Assembly (NCBI GenBank): GCA_015178975.1
Contig: WHVD01000004.1
Span: 1,364,001 to 1,428,000 of the forward strand
Direction of reading: 5' to 3'
From: Hysterangium stoloniferum
Taxonomy: Eukaryota; Basidiomycota; Agaricomycetes; Hysterangiales; Hysterangiaceae
DNA: 64,000 nt
Shown here one piece after another: positions 23,716 through 35,564 of the stretch. Position 1 is the first letter of the stretch; every line of letters starts with the position of its first letter. The position numbers and the translations under genes were made by a program. The notes below the pieces were generated by a model that saw only the letters and a list, made by a program, of their open reading frames with translations, did not search any database and was not told where the DNA came from.

Positions 23716-24525
23716 GTGGTGAGGTTGTTGAACTGGACGATGTAGTCGGTAATGCATTGGGTGTCTTTCATTTTGAGATTAGAGAGCACCACCCTTGCAT
23801 CACCAGTTTGGTCATAGGGACCAAAGTTTGTTTCAAGTTCCTCAATGAAAGTGTCCCAGTCATGGAGCCAATTGGGGTCATCAGAAGTGAGGCCAGAGAA
23901 TGCAGATTCAAACCAGGCTGCTGCAGAATCCTTAAGGTAGGAGAGTGCAAAATTTACCTTTTGGTCATCCATTGCAAAGGCAGCCAGGCATCCCAAAAGT
24001 TGAATTGACATTGCACAAGAAATGTTGGTAATTTCTTCCAGTTTGAGCCAGTAAATAATTTGGGTTTATTGACTCGGGTTTGCCCAGGTTCCTTTTCTTT
24101 GGTATTGTTTCTTCAAGAAATCGTTAAGGGATCCCAAGGTACCTGAGAACAATTCCCATGCTTTATTGGGAGTGAATTCCGGTTTTTGTTTTGCAGACTT
24201 CATAGGACCATTGGCTTGGGATGTAGACCAGTCACTGGCTTGTGTGGGAGGCTGATTGTTACCCTCGGGTTTGGGTCCAGGGGCTGACTGATTGTTAACC
24301 TCCTCAGGTGCTTTGGGTTTGGCAGCTTCAGATTCTTCCTCAGCATCCCCAGTAATTTCCACAAAGTGGGATTCTTTGGAGGGTTCTGGTTGTGGGGTTT
24401 TTGGAGTAGCTCGGGCTGTATACAGGAATGGAGATTGGAGGGTGGAAGATTCTGCTTGCCACTTGGCTTGGCATCTTCCTTGGAGGCATGATTGATGGAA
24501 ATGCAAGTGTGAAATCAGAATATAC

Positions 24526-26369
24526 TGTTAAGAACTGGAAGGGGAGATTCAGGGAACTGATGGGGACTAAACGGAAGGACTTGGCTTCAGCTTATGTGCT
24601 GCACCCTCACAAAGGTACCATCAAATGTCCTTAAATTTCAAACATATAAGGTAATACTCAGGGATTGGAAACCAAAGTGATAAATATTAGAGTTGAGGTT
24701 GAAGTCGTAAATGTAGGTTGGGTTGTTAAATTGGATGGCATCGGAATGCAGAGGTTGTGAATGGATAGCAGAGTCAGAGACTAGAGGTGTATCTAAGTCG
24801 ATATTCTGATTGCTGAGTAGCTACATTACAGTGAGTTTATATATGAGTTATTGGCATCTAGAAAATACTAACTAAGGGAAGAGTGGAAATACCAATGACA
24901 AATAAACTTGACCAAGAACAGGAAGGTTACAATAAAGTTGGAGGCCATGAATAACTGAGGGTGATAACTATTAAAAAGGAAACAGTCCATGGTATATACA
25001 GGCATACAGTGAGGGACAAAACCCTTCCAATGATTTTTAGTTGTGCAAAGATCCTTGAATAACTCAAGAACCACTGTAGATACAGACCTGAAATTTGGGG
25101 GTTGGTTAGGTCTATATGTTATCTATATGCCCTTAAAGTATTATGACATAAGCATTAGTATTTCCCACACTATACACAAAACACTAATAAAATCACATTG
25201 GAAGGGTTTTGTCCCTGGTATAAAAAGAACACAAATCAAACAATCTAGTACTTGGTATAGCCTCTCTTGGCCTTCAAAACAGCCTCAACCCTTCTAGGAA
25301 TACTCTCTATCAAGTTCTGACAAGTGGAGGCAGGAATATTCTCCCAGTCTGTCTGAACCCTCTCCCACAACTCATGAATACTCTTGGGTGCTACTTCACA
25401 CTCTCCCAACCTCCTTTTGAGGTAATAAGGTTATGGTGAAGAGAAAAGGCCTTTACTCAATAAGAGGTATAGGAAGGCAAGGATGGACTTTACTCTGGCA
25501 CACAAGGACTGGACTGTGGATGATTGGAAGAGGGTTGTTTGGTCAGATGAGACAAAAATCAATTGTTTGGGGTCATATGGGAGGAATTAGATGTGGAAAA
25601 GGGCAGGAGAGGGGCTCAGTGGTAGGCTGGTCAAGGACACAGTGAGGTTTGGGGGAGGAAATCTGATGTTGTGGAGCTGTATGTTCTGGGAAGGCCCAGG
25701 ATATTCCACCAAGATTAATGGGAGAATGGATGCTGACCTTTATGGTAGCATTTTGGAAGATGAACTTCAAGCAACTGTGGAGTATTATAGCAAGAACACA
25801 GAAGATGTGGTCTTTCAGCAGGACAATGATACCAAACACAAGAGCACAAAGGTCATTAATTGGTTCAAAGACAATGGATTTATGGTCATGGTATTGCCAC
25901 CTCAGTCTGCTGACCTTAATCCAATTGAACACCTCTGGGGTATTTTTGGATTGGAAAGTAAACAGATGTATATATATATAATTTTGACAGGTCAGATGAT
26001 TATTATTTGCACTTATTTGCATATAAACAATATGGTTATATGTTAATCATGTGACAGGGACAAAACCCTTCCAATGCAGTTTAATTAGTATGTATTCATG
26101 AATCCTTGCACAACTAAAAATCATTGGAAGGGTTTTGTCCCTCACTGTAGGTGAGACATAGAATAAACAGATCATCAAAGGATAAAGGGACATATCAGAG
26201 TATAACCAGATAGTACAAGTATAATTTGACAGGGGCTGTAGCAGGATTTGATCACCGTGAGGGTGTACATCAGTGTCAGGTTTACCTATGGTGGCTAATA
26301 TGAAGATGTGATGATAACTTGAGGTTATAGCATCATCAGTTATCTTTGGGTTGCAACACGGTTGTAACA
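24526..26369 (+). repeat. LTR family A, copy 3, carrying Tc1-like element T2
   Basis: It starts TGTTAAGAACTGG and ends GGTTGTAACA. Core AAGGACTTGGCTTCAGCTTA lies at about 24576. It adjoins the gag end of the Gypsy element at 24525, where the sequence gcaagtgtgaaatcagaatatac resembles the gag-side flank of LTR B copies (53250-53286, 57722-57746). It therefore occupies the place of the 5' LTR. No target duplication was found. Confidence 0.75.
25007..26147. mobile_element. Tc1-like DNA transposon T2, internally rearranged
   Basis: 1141 bp flanked by TA. Outer ends begin CAGTGAGGGACAAAACCCTT, with inner inverted versions near 25192 and 26055. The 3' end of the transposase gene lies on the minus strand at 25228-25430 (reading ...IESIPRRVEAVLKAKRGYTKY), while the catalytic middle (FQQDNDTKHKSTKV...LNPIEHLWGIFG) lies on the plus strand at about 25430-25945. 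The middle segment is thus inverted relative to the left part, and the N-terminal DNA-binding part is missing. Inactive. Confidence 0.85.
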
Positions 26370-26744
26370 CCTATAATCTCATAATATTTACTTTATTTGC
26401 ACATGTATCTGTTACAATTCACTTTGGAGGAGGGGCAGTTTGGGTAGTTACACACTGCAGGGCCTGTGTTAGGGTCCACACATGAACTTACCCTCAGCTC
26501 TGGCTTTGCAACTGATATCAACCTCTAATCTTAGCATCCATTCTGAACCAAATCCTTATCTTTGGTCCTCATGCAAAAATTAATATCCATCTTCAGTATC
26601 CAATATCAGTCCCAATCACAATCCTACATTATGAGAAAACATCAGAAGTATTCTCAGGACTCAAGATCTGCATTTCCTGATACATGTTAAGGTGTCAGAA
26701 CACAAGGGAAACTAGGCAGAGGTCTCAAAGGTCCTTACATACAT

Positions 26745-26970
26745 GCTTAACTAGTGGTCTAGTTCTAAAGACAAGTGGAGCTTGGTTTGGACTCATGTGT
26801 TGCACCCTCACACAAACTGCCTGGGTGCTCTGGTATTTCAGAAACAAACAAGAAGTATATTCAAACAAAGTAATAAACACTTAGCTGATTCCTGGAGGGC
26901 TGGAGTCTAAGGTTGAAGATGATTAGAGCCTTAGACTTGCCAATGACTAGAGTACAAGATAATAATGACA
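26745..26970 (+). repeat. LTR-like repeat, family D, copy 2
   Basis: Close copy of 4736-4965: ACAAGTGGAGCTTGG, CTGGGTGCTCTGGTATTTCA, AACAAACAAGAAGTATA and the GACTTGCCaatgact tail. The core variant is ggactcatgtgttgcaccct at about 26797. It ends just before the second tRNA-like copy. The stretch between 26370 and 26744 holds nothing that I recognise. Confidence 0.55.
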
Positions 26971-26975
26971 GTGGG

Positions 26976-27067
26976 TAATGTTGAAAGTATAGAAAATGAA
27001 TAGCCAGAGTGGGAATTGAACCCAGGGCTTCGGCAGATAGCAAGGGTGTTACCACTACACTTGCCTT
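26976..27067 (-). mobile_element. short tRNA-bearing element, truncated copy 2
   Basis: The plus-strand end TGTTGAAAGTATAGAAAATG matches copy 1 closely. Then comes the same tRNA-like module (minus strand): box A GTGTAGTGGTAACACC and box B GGGTTCAATTCCC. The rest of the element, beyond the tRNA-like part, is missing. It sits inside a Copia integrase fragment. Confidence 0.6.
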
Positions 27068-27439
27068 GACATGTATTCTCCACCTTTGTCAGCCCTAAGT
27101 TTCTTTATTTTTCATCCAAGGAGGTTTTCTGAAAATGCTTTGTGCTATTTGAATGCCCCAAAAACACCACTTTTGGATTTGATTGAAAGGGGAGAATAGA
27201 ATCTTGAAGCCTCATCAATGAATGTGCCAATAGTAGTATCCAGATTGGGATCTTGTGCCAACATAATGTACATCTGTATGTACCAACTCCAAGGATTGAT
27301 TGCAGTGATGTTCTGAGGAGGGAAATAGTGAACCATGTCTTACAGGAAAGATGCATGTCAACAACCTATTTCCCTCCATGTTTCTTCTCATTAGATTTTT
27401 TATCCCCTCATAGTGGTGGTGCCCCAACTGTCTATGACA
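27068..27439 (-). mobile_element. Ty1/Copia integrase fragment, broken
   Basis: Minus-strand peptides HRQLGHHHYEGIKNLMRRNM, SSEHHCNQSLELVHTDVHYV and LRADKGGEYMSRQ are typical of the GAG-pre-integrase zinc region and the integrase core of Copia elements. The fragment is flanked by the truncated tRNA-bearing element on the left and by Tc1-like T3 on the right. It has several breaks, and no RT is seen nearby. Confidence 0.8.
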
Positions 27440-28151
27440 CAGTGGCTCAAAAAAGTGTCCAAATGTTTCAGACTTTTTCAAAGAAAATCCAATAGGAAAG
27501 CATGAAAAGTGTGAATTCCCATTATGTAATGATAGGAATTGAATTTTAGTATCTCAGCTAAAAAATGAGCCCAAATTTGTCTGTATCTGATCAGGATCAC
27601 TGGAACTATAAATTTTCAAAGACATGAGTATGCTTACACTTTTTTGAGCATGCCATTTTCACATACAAATCTATATAATACAGGCTCTGTGTGGCTTAAT
27701 ATAAAGTTAATGTTGGTTGTCATACATACCTATGACATCGTTATTGTTCAATCAGTATATAAAGTGGTTGAATTCATGTCCTATCCATTACTTAGCCCCA
27801 ATGAAGCCTATCTCCACTGCTATACATGAGAGCATCATTTCCCTCCTCTCTTCTGGCTATTCAACCAGGCAAATTGCCAAAAAGCTTGGTATTAGCAAGA
27901 GTATAGTCTCCAATGTTTGCAAAATCTATGACTTTGACAAGAAGAACATCAAATATGGACATCCCAAGAAGCTATCAGCTGTTGATCAATGAGCCATACT
28001 CACCTTGGTCAGGACTGGCAAGGCTAGTACTGTTGTTGCAGCTGCTAACCACATCAACTCCATCCTCCTGGACCCTGTTTCTGTATGAACCATTGGAAAT
28101 ACACTTGTGCAGGAGGGTTACAAGTCCTATGCAAAGAAGAAACAGCCTTTT
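27440..28151 (+). mobile_element. Tc1-like transposon T3, 5' part only
   Basis: It begins CAGTGGCTCAAAAAAGTGTC; an inner inverted version (cacttttttgagca) lies near 27634. The transposase N-terminus reads ISTAIHESIISLLSSGYSTRQIAKKLGISKSIVSNVCK (about 27800-27930, a helix-turn-helix), then ...RTGKASTVVAAANHIN and YKSYAKKKQPFLSP, with two stops. The catalytic core and right end are missing, cut where LTR A begins at about 28152. Confidence 0.8.
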
Positions 28152-28822
28152 CTCTCTCCCAGGCACCCTAGCAATTAACTGTTGGGTGTCCTTAAATTTC
28201 AGATGGGCGAAGACTAGTCTTAACGAGTTCCTCATGGTGAGTTACCAATCAGGACCAAAGGATAAGTCAAGTGTCGGGCCAAGGGGGTTGGGGACCAAGA
28301 GTGGGCAAGTGCACACGAAGGTGGGGAGTGGGATACTTAGTATAAAGTCAAATGAGATGTAAGTGGGTGTTCTGAGTTGATATTCTGATTGTCTAGTAAC
28401 TACAACTACAGCGGGTTCATATACAAGTTTTGGGATCTAGAAAAATACTAAGGGAAGAGTGGAAACATTATTTGACAAATAAGCTTGACTAGGAACAGGA
28501 AGTTTACGATAAGTTTGGAGGCCGTGATTAACCAAGAGTGGGATTATGAGAAAAGGAAATAGTCTGAGGGTTACAAGTATATATAGGAATATGTGAAACA
28601 TAGAGTAGAACAGATCATCATAATAAAAAGGGACATATCAGAGTATAACCAGATAGTACAAGTATATTTTGATGGGGGCATAAATGGGGTTTGATCACTG
28701 TGAAAGCATACATCAGCATCAGGGGACTGACGGTTTCCAATGTGATGAATTGATCCATAACTTGAAACATTGATAGGCAGCAATAACCTTGGGGACCATC
28801 AGGTTGTGACACGGTCATAACA
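28152..28822 (+). repeat. LTR family A, copy 4, truncated at its start
   Basis: It begins within the family at gcaccctagcaattaac, just after the shared core, and runs to the end GGTCATAACA. It contains the family blocks GGTGTCCTTAAATTTC, TACCAATCAGGACC and ATCAAAC-type sequence (as tttgatcactgtg). Non-coding. Confidence 0.7.
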
Positions 28823-28976
28823 CTATACCTATAAGTTTGATTGGCTTGTCACACATTACACTCCATCAATATGCAAACCTGAGCAATACTATTGTAACAC
28901 TATACCTGTAAGTTTGATTGGCTTGTCATACATTACACTCCATCAATATGAAAACCTGAGCAATACTATTATACAG
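28821..28976. repeat. two-copy tandem duplication, about 77-bp unit
   Basis: The unit cactatacctRtaagtttga...gagcaatactatt is repeated head to tail, starting at 28821 and about 28898, with very few differences. The first unit begins at the end of LTR A, and both units are preceded by TAA. Confidence 0.8.
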
Positions 28977-29129
28977 CACAGTTCATGAGCAGTGGAGATC
29001 ATCATGGTCCTCATATCATGTCATTCAAGCTCCCAGAAGACTATGAATGTAGAAAGCCTTGTTATTTCAAGCCACCCAAATTTGTCACATGGTTCAGGAG
29101 CATGTTCTTCTTCTGCTGTTAACTACTCT

Positions 29130-29330
29130 TTCCTTTTTGCCCCTTTTATGCCTTTAAATGTTAATCAATGACTATAATATGATATAAGAATGAAATCATA
29201 AATGATGTCAGACTGAGACAAGTCAGAAATTAAGTCAAGTGAATAGTCAAAGGAATGCCAAGTTGAAATACCATCAGAATTGATCTTGTGTGGTCCTGAC
29301 AGTACTCCCCTCTTATAACTGAGCCCATGA
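29130..29330. repeat. dispersed repeat, family E
   Basis: The tract with tgaaatcataaatgatgtcagactgagacaagtcag recurs, often in reverse orientation, at about 36020-36130, 38490-38600, 61740-61880 and 62120-62210. It has the look of an LTR, but its ends are not defined. It lies next to the Gypsy protease fragment. Confidence 0.5.
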
Positions 29331-29700
29331 GGTCAAATTGCAATTGGATTAATAGTCTCAGGTTTCAATTTTTCACAAATTGTCTCAGAATAACTGAGTG
29401 ACTCACTGAGGTCAAAGAATGCTTCTTTTCCAATAATGTCTTGAGTGACTGTTGAATCAGATTAAGATTTGTTAAATGTGTTGAAGTGGGTTCAAATGAT
29501 ATATGGCCAGAATGCCAGTCAATCACAGGATTGTATTGCTTCAGCCAGTTGAGTCCTACTACCACTTGACAAGACAAGTCCAGAAATGTGGTTGTGGGAG
29601 AATGGATAAAGGGGGTGAAAAATGAATTGGGTTTGAGGTGTGTCCTCAGAGTTTCCTAGAAGATTATTGAGTTGAATAAAAGCAGGAAGTTAAGTTGAGT
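29281..29700 (-). mobile_element. Gypsy protease-region fragment, broken
   Basis: The minus-strand peptide CQVVVGLNWLKQYNPVIDWH corresponds to the end of the retropepsin-like domain seen as SSCSVVLGHNWLTCYNLLID in the related element at 55629-56333. It belongs to a different, diverged Gypsy family. Several breaks; flanks are dispersed repeats. Confidence 0.6.
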
Positions 29701-30009
29701 GAAGAGTCAAAGGAAAGTCAAAGGAAAGTTGAGTCAAAATATTATCAGAATTGATCATGTACAGTATGGTCGTGATATAATCCTGCAATTCAATGACATC
29801 TGATTATTAGTTTTAAGATTGTTCTTACATGCTAAGTTCTAGATAACTATACATATAATATGTCTGATATTGGATTTTTTGCCCATTCACACTTATAATT
29901 TACAATATTATTAAGGTACAAACTATGAAAGATGGTTTAATTGAACTATTACTGGTCCAGTCTTATTTTAACTATTGAAATCAAGTAGTTCAAGTTGACT
30001 TAGGAGACT

Positions 30010-30115
30010 CAAGGGGGGTTAGGACTTGGCTTCAGCTTGTGCGCTCCCCCTTTTGACAATTGTTCTAACTTTGAAACAAACAAACAAACAAACAAACAAA
30101 CAAACACTTAAAATT
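30010..30115 (+). repeat. LTR core fragment followed by a (CAAA)n microsatellite
   Basis: GGACTTGGCTTCAGCTTGTG at about 30022 is a further version of the LTR core. It is followed by gctcccccttttgacaattg, unlike families A-C. A run of about nine CAAA units occupies about 30076-30106. The stretch from 29700 to 30010 holds nothing else recognised. Confidence 0.6.
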
Positions 30116-30340
30116 TTAGAGACTGGATTGAATCCAAGGGAACAGAAGTCAGAGGAGTCAAATAGTCAATGCAGTTTCTTTGCAGATACCAGAATGTTGA
30201 GCTAAGAGTAATACCGTCATTGTAAGAGAAAAACTCGACCTTGAGGATTTTAACACCAAATCGGTTTATATAGATTGGCTTGTCTAATATTGAAATAACA
30301 AGTAAAATAATCGGCAATACATTATTACCATCGCAGCACA

Positions 30341-33085
30341 TCAGGATTTCACATGAAGCTTTTCCGTCTCATCTGCCAATACACCATCAAATTGATACAA
30401 CGGCTCTAGCCCAACATTTTTGTCCATGAGGATATATCGCTTGAACCACCATGGAAGAACCTTTGTCAGTTGGTAAGACATATGTGTACGGGTTGGAACA
30501 GCGACTGCTGGTACATCAATACAATATAAGTAGAAAATCAAAATAGATCACAAACAGATATAGTCGAGCTCCTCAAGAGTACGCTGTTTCGTCTCGGGAA
30601 CGAACAGAAATATCATCACGAATGCTATGACGTTCAGTCCGCTGGGTATATAAGATATCAGCTCTCTGTCCGAAGATGATAAGAAGTCGCATACGCATAG
30701 AAGCCAAATGCTCCTTGAGGGGTAAATGCGGCGAGAAGACGAGGGAACGTGAGTGAAAGGACGGCAGCCCAGAAGAGACAAGTTGCAACAGCCCAACTCA
30801 TTCCAACCTCTGGGAACCGGGAAGGAATGAGATGTGGCCGTTGTTTAAGATAGTTCGGTCACATACCACGATGACTCAGAGGAAACACCTCCGCCGAGTA
30901 AGTAAATGGTACTGGTCCCTCTCCAGGCGAATAGAAGGCAGCAAACAAGAAGATAAATAACGCAATTACGCCAAGATGTGCATCTTTGTTGCTCGTAGGA
31001 ATATAGAATGAGAATCCAGCAGCAAGGAGCGTCCATGCCATTTGAGGGAATGTGAACAAAAGGAGAGTGCGTCGGCCGTAAGTGTCGATTGTTCGAACGG
31101 CAGGCCATGCGAAGCTAGAAGCCAAAAATAAATAAAAATGCAGGATTTAATTCGAAGAATATATATCATTGGAGTCAAATTGACGTACGCAAAGTTGACA
31201 AGACCGAAACCAAACGAGGCGAGGAGAGCGTTTTTAGTGGAGGCACCTGCCTCGACGAATACGGTTGAAGAGTAGAATGCGATAATATTGACTGAAGTTG
31301 TGTCAGGTACGTCAATTTCAACTCAGCGAGTTTCTTTTTGCATGCTCACTTCCACACATCTGCTGTGCAATCATAACAACAAACGAGGCCAACGTTGCCC
31401 GTCGAACACGGGGTATCGTGAATAACTCTACGAAACGAGTAATGTAGTTGCTTTTACCAATAATTGCAGCTTCCTCATGCAGAATCGCATGGATGTAGTA
31501 AAGGTCGCGTGCTACAAGGCCCGTAATTTAAGCAACTTTGTCTATTCACCAAACGTTCGCGAACTCACCTGCCTGCAATGGTGTATTTCTCAAACGACAC
31601 AAACTTTTGTAGGCTTCCGCATATCGACCTTTCTTGATATACCATCGAGGCGATTCTGAAAAAAATATTAGATGATTAATGCGATAGACAGGTGAGAGCA
31701 GCACAGTATTTACCGGGGCAGAAATATATTCCTACAAGTAGCGGTACAGCAGGGATGAATGCAGAGCCCACCTGTAGCCGCCACGCAATGTTGCCCACTT
31801 GGAAAAGTATAAGATTGGCAGCGAAGCCCCTGAAGACAATTGAGACGTCTTAGCTGAACAGTTTCACTATGATGGATCTGAATCATGACGCACAAAAAGA
31901 TACCGAATGCTGTCCATAACTGCCAACTCATTACCAATCCACCTCGTATATTCGCTGGCGTATTCTCAGCGGCATAGACGGGAACCGTGCTTTGTTTTAT
32001 CAGCATATCATTTGATTTCCGGCACAACATCCATGATAGACTCACCTTGCCTTGCAACCCATGCCAATCCCAAGCAACAGACGACAAACAAACAATTGTT
32101 CCCATGTTTGCGCAAAACCAGACCCGATGACGGGGAACAGACAGAAAATGGCGGAGACGAAAATGGTTCCACGCCGGCCGAAGTTTGCGTTTAAAGGGTC
32201 GCTTAGCCAGCAGCCACTATCAATGTGATCAGATCAGTAGCTCTTTTTTGCAGAAAATCCGTTCCATATACCAGAGCGCACTTGCAATATACGGGGCACT
32301 GTTGACGAGTCCAACTATCCAGTTATTGCGATCCTCGTTGACATCCCCTGGGACAGGAAGAATGCCGAACTCGGCCGGGAACGAGAGATTTGCACCATTT
32401 GAGCCTGTCTGGTCCCATCCTCTGATAAATATGTTAGTATCAGATTTTTTAGTTAATTAATAGCGCTCCCAAGATTGAAGCGGCTGGGAAATGAGGTTGC
32501 AAGCAGCAAGAACGTTTTGAATGATACTCACTGTACAGCTGCACCAATTGAGCATAAAATGACGGTGAGGTACAACGCCCGCGGCTGCCTCCATTTGTGA
32601 AGGACTTCATTTCGAAGTGCTTCACGTTCCGTCTCATCTAACCCTTCGACCGATTCGAACTCTGCCGGGTTCTGGGCAACAAGTGCCCCTAAAGGTAGGT
32701 TGCAAGTCAAAACAGATCCGATGACGAAGGAGATTTTTGAGTGCTCACCTTTGCGAAGCAACAAGGATATGTCCGTCAGATTAGTGTCCTTCGCGAAATT
32801 CGCAACATTATCGACTAATACATCATATGGAATTCCAGCAAGGGGATTACGAATACTAATTATTGTAAGCAATCAGATATATCGTTGTCATACGTTGGAA
32901 ACCGTACCGAGCACTGATGTTGTTGTTGAGATTCACATGGACTTTGTCGCCTGTTTTTTCTATTGAGCTGGATAGAAGGGATCATGATGAGCGAGGGTAG
33001 CACCATGCAGCTGTTTAACGGCTTACAGGTAATCATCTTGTACACTAACAGCGTCTGCGCGTAGCTCAGAGGTCAGCGCGCTCAT
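30341..33085 (-). CDS. MFS sugar/polyol transporter
   Basis: Plasma-membrane permease of the sugar porter family (PF00083). Fifteen exons: 33085-33027, 32967-32908, 32855-32749, 32688-32532, 32421-32272, 32216-32046, 31989-31894, 31829-31714, 31655-31569, 31511-31350, 31291-31189, 31114-30867, 30809-30695, 30641-30556, 30504-30341. They total 1881 nt (626 residues), and all phases agree. A cytosolic N-terminus of about 80 residues precedes [15 protein letters not shown]. Family signatures are NFGRRGTIF after TM2, [12 protein letters not shown] before the central loop, [17 protein letters not shown] in TM7, [28 protein letters not shown] and the C-terminal [18 protein letters not shown] 33085 gives [20 protein letters not shown] and is the only start that joins the downstream frame by good splice sites. 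The sequence resembles basidiomycete polyol or myo-inositol-type carriers, but the substrate cannot be read off. No disruption is seen. Confidence 0.92.
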
Positions 33086-35564
33086 AATGGCGGTATACGG
33101 TCAGAAGGCAACGCTCTACAACCGTCTTCAGCCTTTTTACTACCATAAATACAGTCTTTGATATGGGCGCTCCGGCCAGGGAGATCGGAACCAACGAAAC
33201 AGATCAGAAATATAACTAGAACGGATCAGAAGACAACTAACCTCGTTTCCGGCTAATGGGCCGTTTTGAATGGGTGGGGCTTGATAGTGAATTCACCATA
33301 GAATAGAACCCGGAGATTGATGGCATCAGTGACCTTCAATGAAACACTTGCGAAGAACGAAAGGAGGGAAGTTCTTATCTCTTTTCACAGATCCCTAAAA
33401 AAAAAGAAGAAGAAGAAGAGGAGGAGGAAAAGAAGAAAGATTTTTGGCTAAATATGGTAGTATAATTAAAATCAACAACATGGAAACATAAACAGCCACT
33501 TAATGTGGCGTTCCAGACCTCCGGGCTTTGAATAAATCATAAATGACCAGATGTCGGGGTAATTTCGGTCACGTGCACATGATTGTTCTTGGGCGTCAGT
33601 AGCTTTGAGGACCAACACTCGTTTCAACGATCTGCTCCCATAGTTCCAAGCTCAATGCTCCCTGGGAAAACCAATGGTGCTTCAACCCCTTCGAAGACTG
33701 TCTCAGCCGGTGCATTCGATATTCAGAATTTAGGTACGCGAGCTTACGGGAGCTTGAGACCACTCGGTGATGTTTGGTCCGGGTTGATAAGCGGGTTACT
33801 AGGTAATTAAGGATGATATTGTGTAGTACTCATCCGTTTGTAATGAGCTCTGCCCGCCATCTACTCTGTCAAATGGAAACCTATTCGGTCTTCAGACAGC
33901 ACACTTCTCATATATGGGGATGGTATTGAAGCCCTGGTGTAGGATTAATGCTCCACGCTGACTCTAACTTTGTGAGTTCCAATTGCAAATTGAAACTGCC
34001 ACGCACCCTAACCTCCCCCTTGACAATCTCTATACCCGTTAATATATGTATTTACTTCTTATCTAGTCAATGACCTGTCCGTTCGGTTGTAACACTGGAA
34101 AGCGGTCAGGATGACGTAGCCGCTTTCGTGCCCCGTCTTTCCCCAGAGCTATGACACCCCATTTGCCGGATGTTTTGGTACAATATTTTCAGACACGGGA
34201 ATGGGTCCTCTTAAAAAAAGGGTGATGCGCTGTGAATCCTGTACAAGCACTGCCCCAATGATCTGCCTGGACTGGCTGGAAATTGATGGCTCTCAGAACC
34301 TTGCAACAAAGTATCCCGAAATATGGGGTACCGTAAAATGCCCTGAATATCCTCCTACTGTTCGGGATTATGGTCAGACACCTCCCAGGTTGTCTCCAAC
34401 CCATCACAAAAGCTAGAGTTGCCACATTTATTGGAATTTTCACGGTAATGTCGAACCTTTTCATAACATCTAATGGTGCATACAGCGACTTTTTCTGCCC
34501 AATGGGACCCCTGGCTGCGGAATTGCTAGCATACATTCATTGAACATTCACGACCACTACATAGTCGTCGCCGGAAATCATGTTTCAAATTTAAGAATAA
34601 TGGTTCAAAATAGAATCCCGTCAAACCACCTCATCTGTAACGTTGTTGTATCTCGCTCGGTCGGTAACAGACAGGACAAGATTATCTTTGTTGTAGACGT
34701 TAAAATGTTAAAATTACAGCAGAAGCTCTGTGTGAACGTATGAAGGTGAGAACGGTTAGGTATTTGATATATATCTGAAGTGGAACGATGGGATCGGGAT
34801 AACAAAATGATCTGAGAGTGAGGGAAAAACTAAAGAAGATCTTGATTGAGGTTTATTTTGGAAAAAAAGATCTCGATCGGATCGGATCGGGTCGGGAGGC
34901 AAGGAGGATGATCAAATGGACAATGGTAAGATGGATTACATCGCAGTTCGGATCCCGACCTATAATTTCATTCGTCTAATATTGTTCGCAATTTTCCACA
35001 TCATGTTGGCATTACAGAATCCGGACCCATGCGTTCACCCCCGCAACCATATTTCTTCAATACCGATACACAGTATGAGTTGGATGCTGGCGACACACCA
35101 GTGAATGACGGCGCAATTAACCCTAAATGAGAGTGAGCGAGGAAAAGTGTAAGGTTTCCCACTTCCAAAGGATAGATTTTTCTTTGCTTGAGTGCAGGTT
35201 TGTGTCATAATAATTAAGAGTGTGTCCGAGGATGTCGACGAAAATAAGCATGCGGACCGCCGTACACGAAGAATCGTCGTCACCGTGGCTTTTCCAGACA
35301 ACAGCAGCCCCCACTCTGGCTAGCCTGCATTAGAATCGTCCTACATATAAGACTTTTAATTGCAAAGATACAAAATATTGCGAACGCACTGCATGATGTA
35401 CTCCATGAGTGATGAAATTACATTCAGCTGTCAATGTGATCTATGAGGAATGCTGTGCCATCGAACAAAGCTACTCGTGCTATGCACTGAAGGTGTACCT
35501 AGATTACTATGAATCCTTGAGGATGCTGTAGTTGCATTTATGTTGTCTGTCACAATAATCAATC
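33086..35564. other. intergenic, no recognised gene
   Basis: This is the presumed promoter side of the transporter, plus 2 kb of host-like sequence. A purine-rich AAGAAGAAGAAGAGGAGG tract lies at about 33402-33437 and GATCGGATCGGATCGGGTCG at about 34875-34895. Short frames at 33583-33810, 34189-34536 and 35035-35301 have no recognisable motif; they may be relics of host genes, but I cannot support that. Confidence 0.5.

Larger units (their letters stand above)
17605..24525 (-). mobile_element. Gypsy (Ty3-like) LTR retrotransposon, internal region, broken
   Basis: Minus strand, in transcriptional order: gag-like region (about 24506-22640, with NFALSYLKDSAAAWFESAFS and ETNFGPYDQTGDARV), aspartic protease region (about 22800-19800), RT (19456-18929, with FSLTNAPLVFQHFIND and a V-Y-LDDI-type catalytic box seen as VYLDNILIF), RNase H (18939-18688) and integrase (about 17980-17605, with VVVDRLTKQSIFIP). 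It is a fossil with more than ten breaks. Two younger insertions split it: a solo LTR A with its Tc1-like passenger at 20273-22633, and a short tRNA-bearing element at 23461-23715. An LTR B lies at its left end and an LTR A at its right end, so its own LTR pair is not clear. Confidence 0.85.

Noticed and set aside
28821-28976. CRISPR-like or satellite array
   Set aside because: Only two long units without regular spacers; a simple tandem duplication next to an LTR explains it.
33583-33940. Second copy of the kinase N-terminus
   Set aside because: A GGGGATGGTA.TGAAGCC match to the kinase start region and a Ser/Pro-rich frame looked suggestive, but no further blocks align and no splice pattern is seen.
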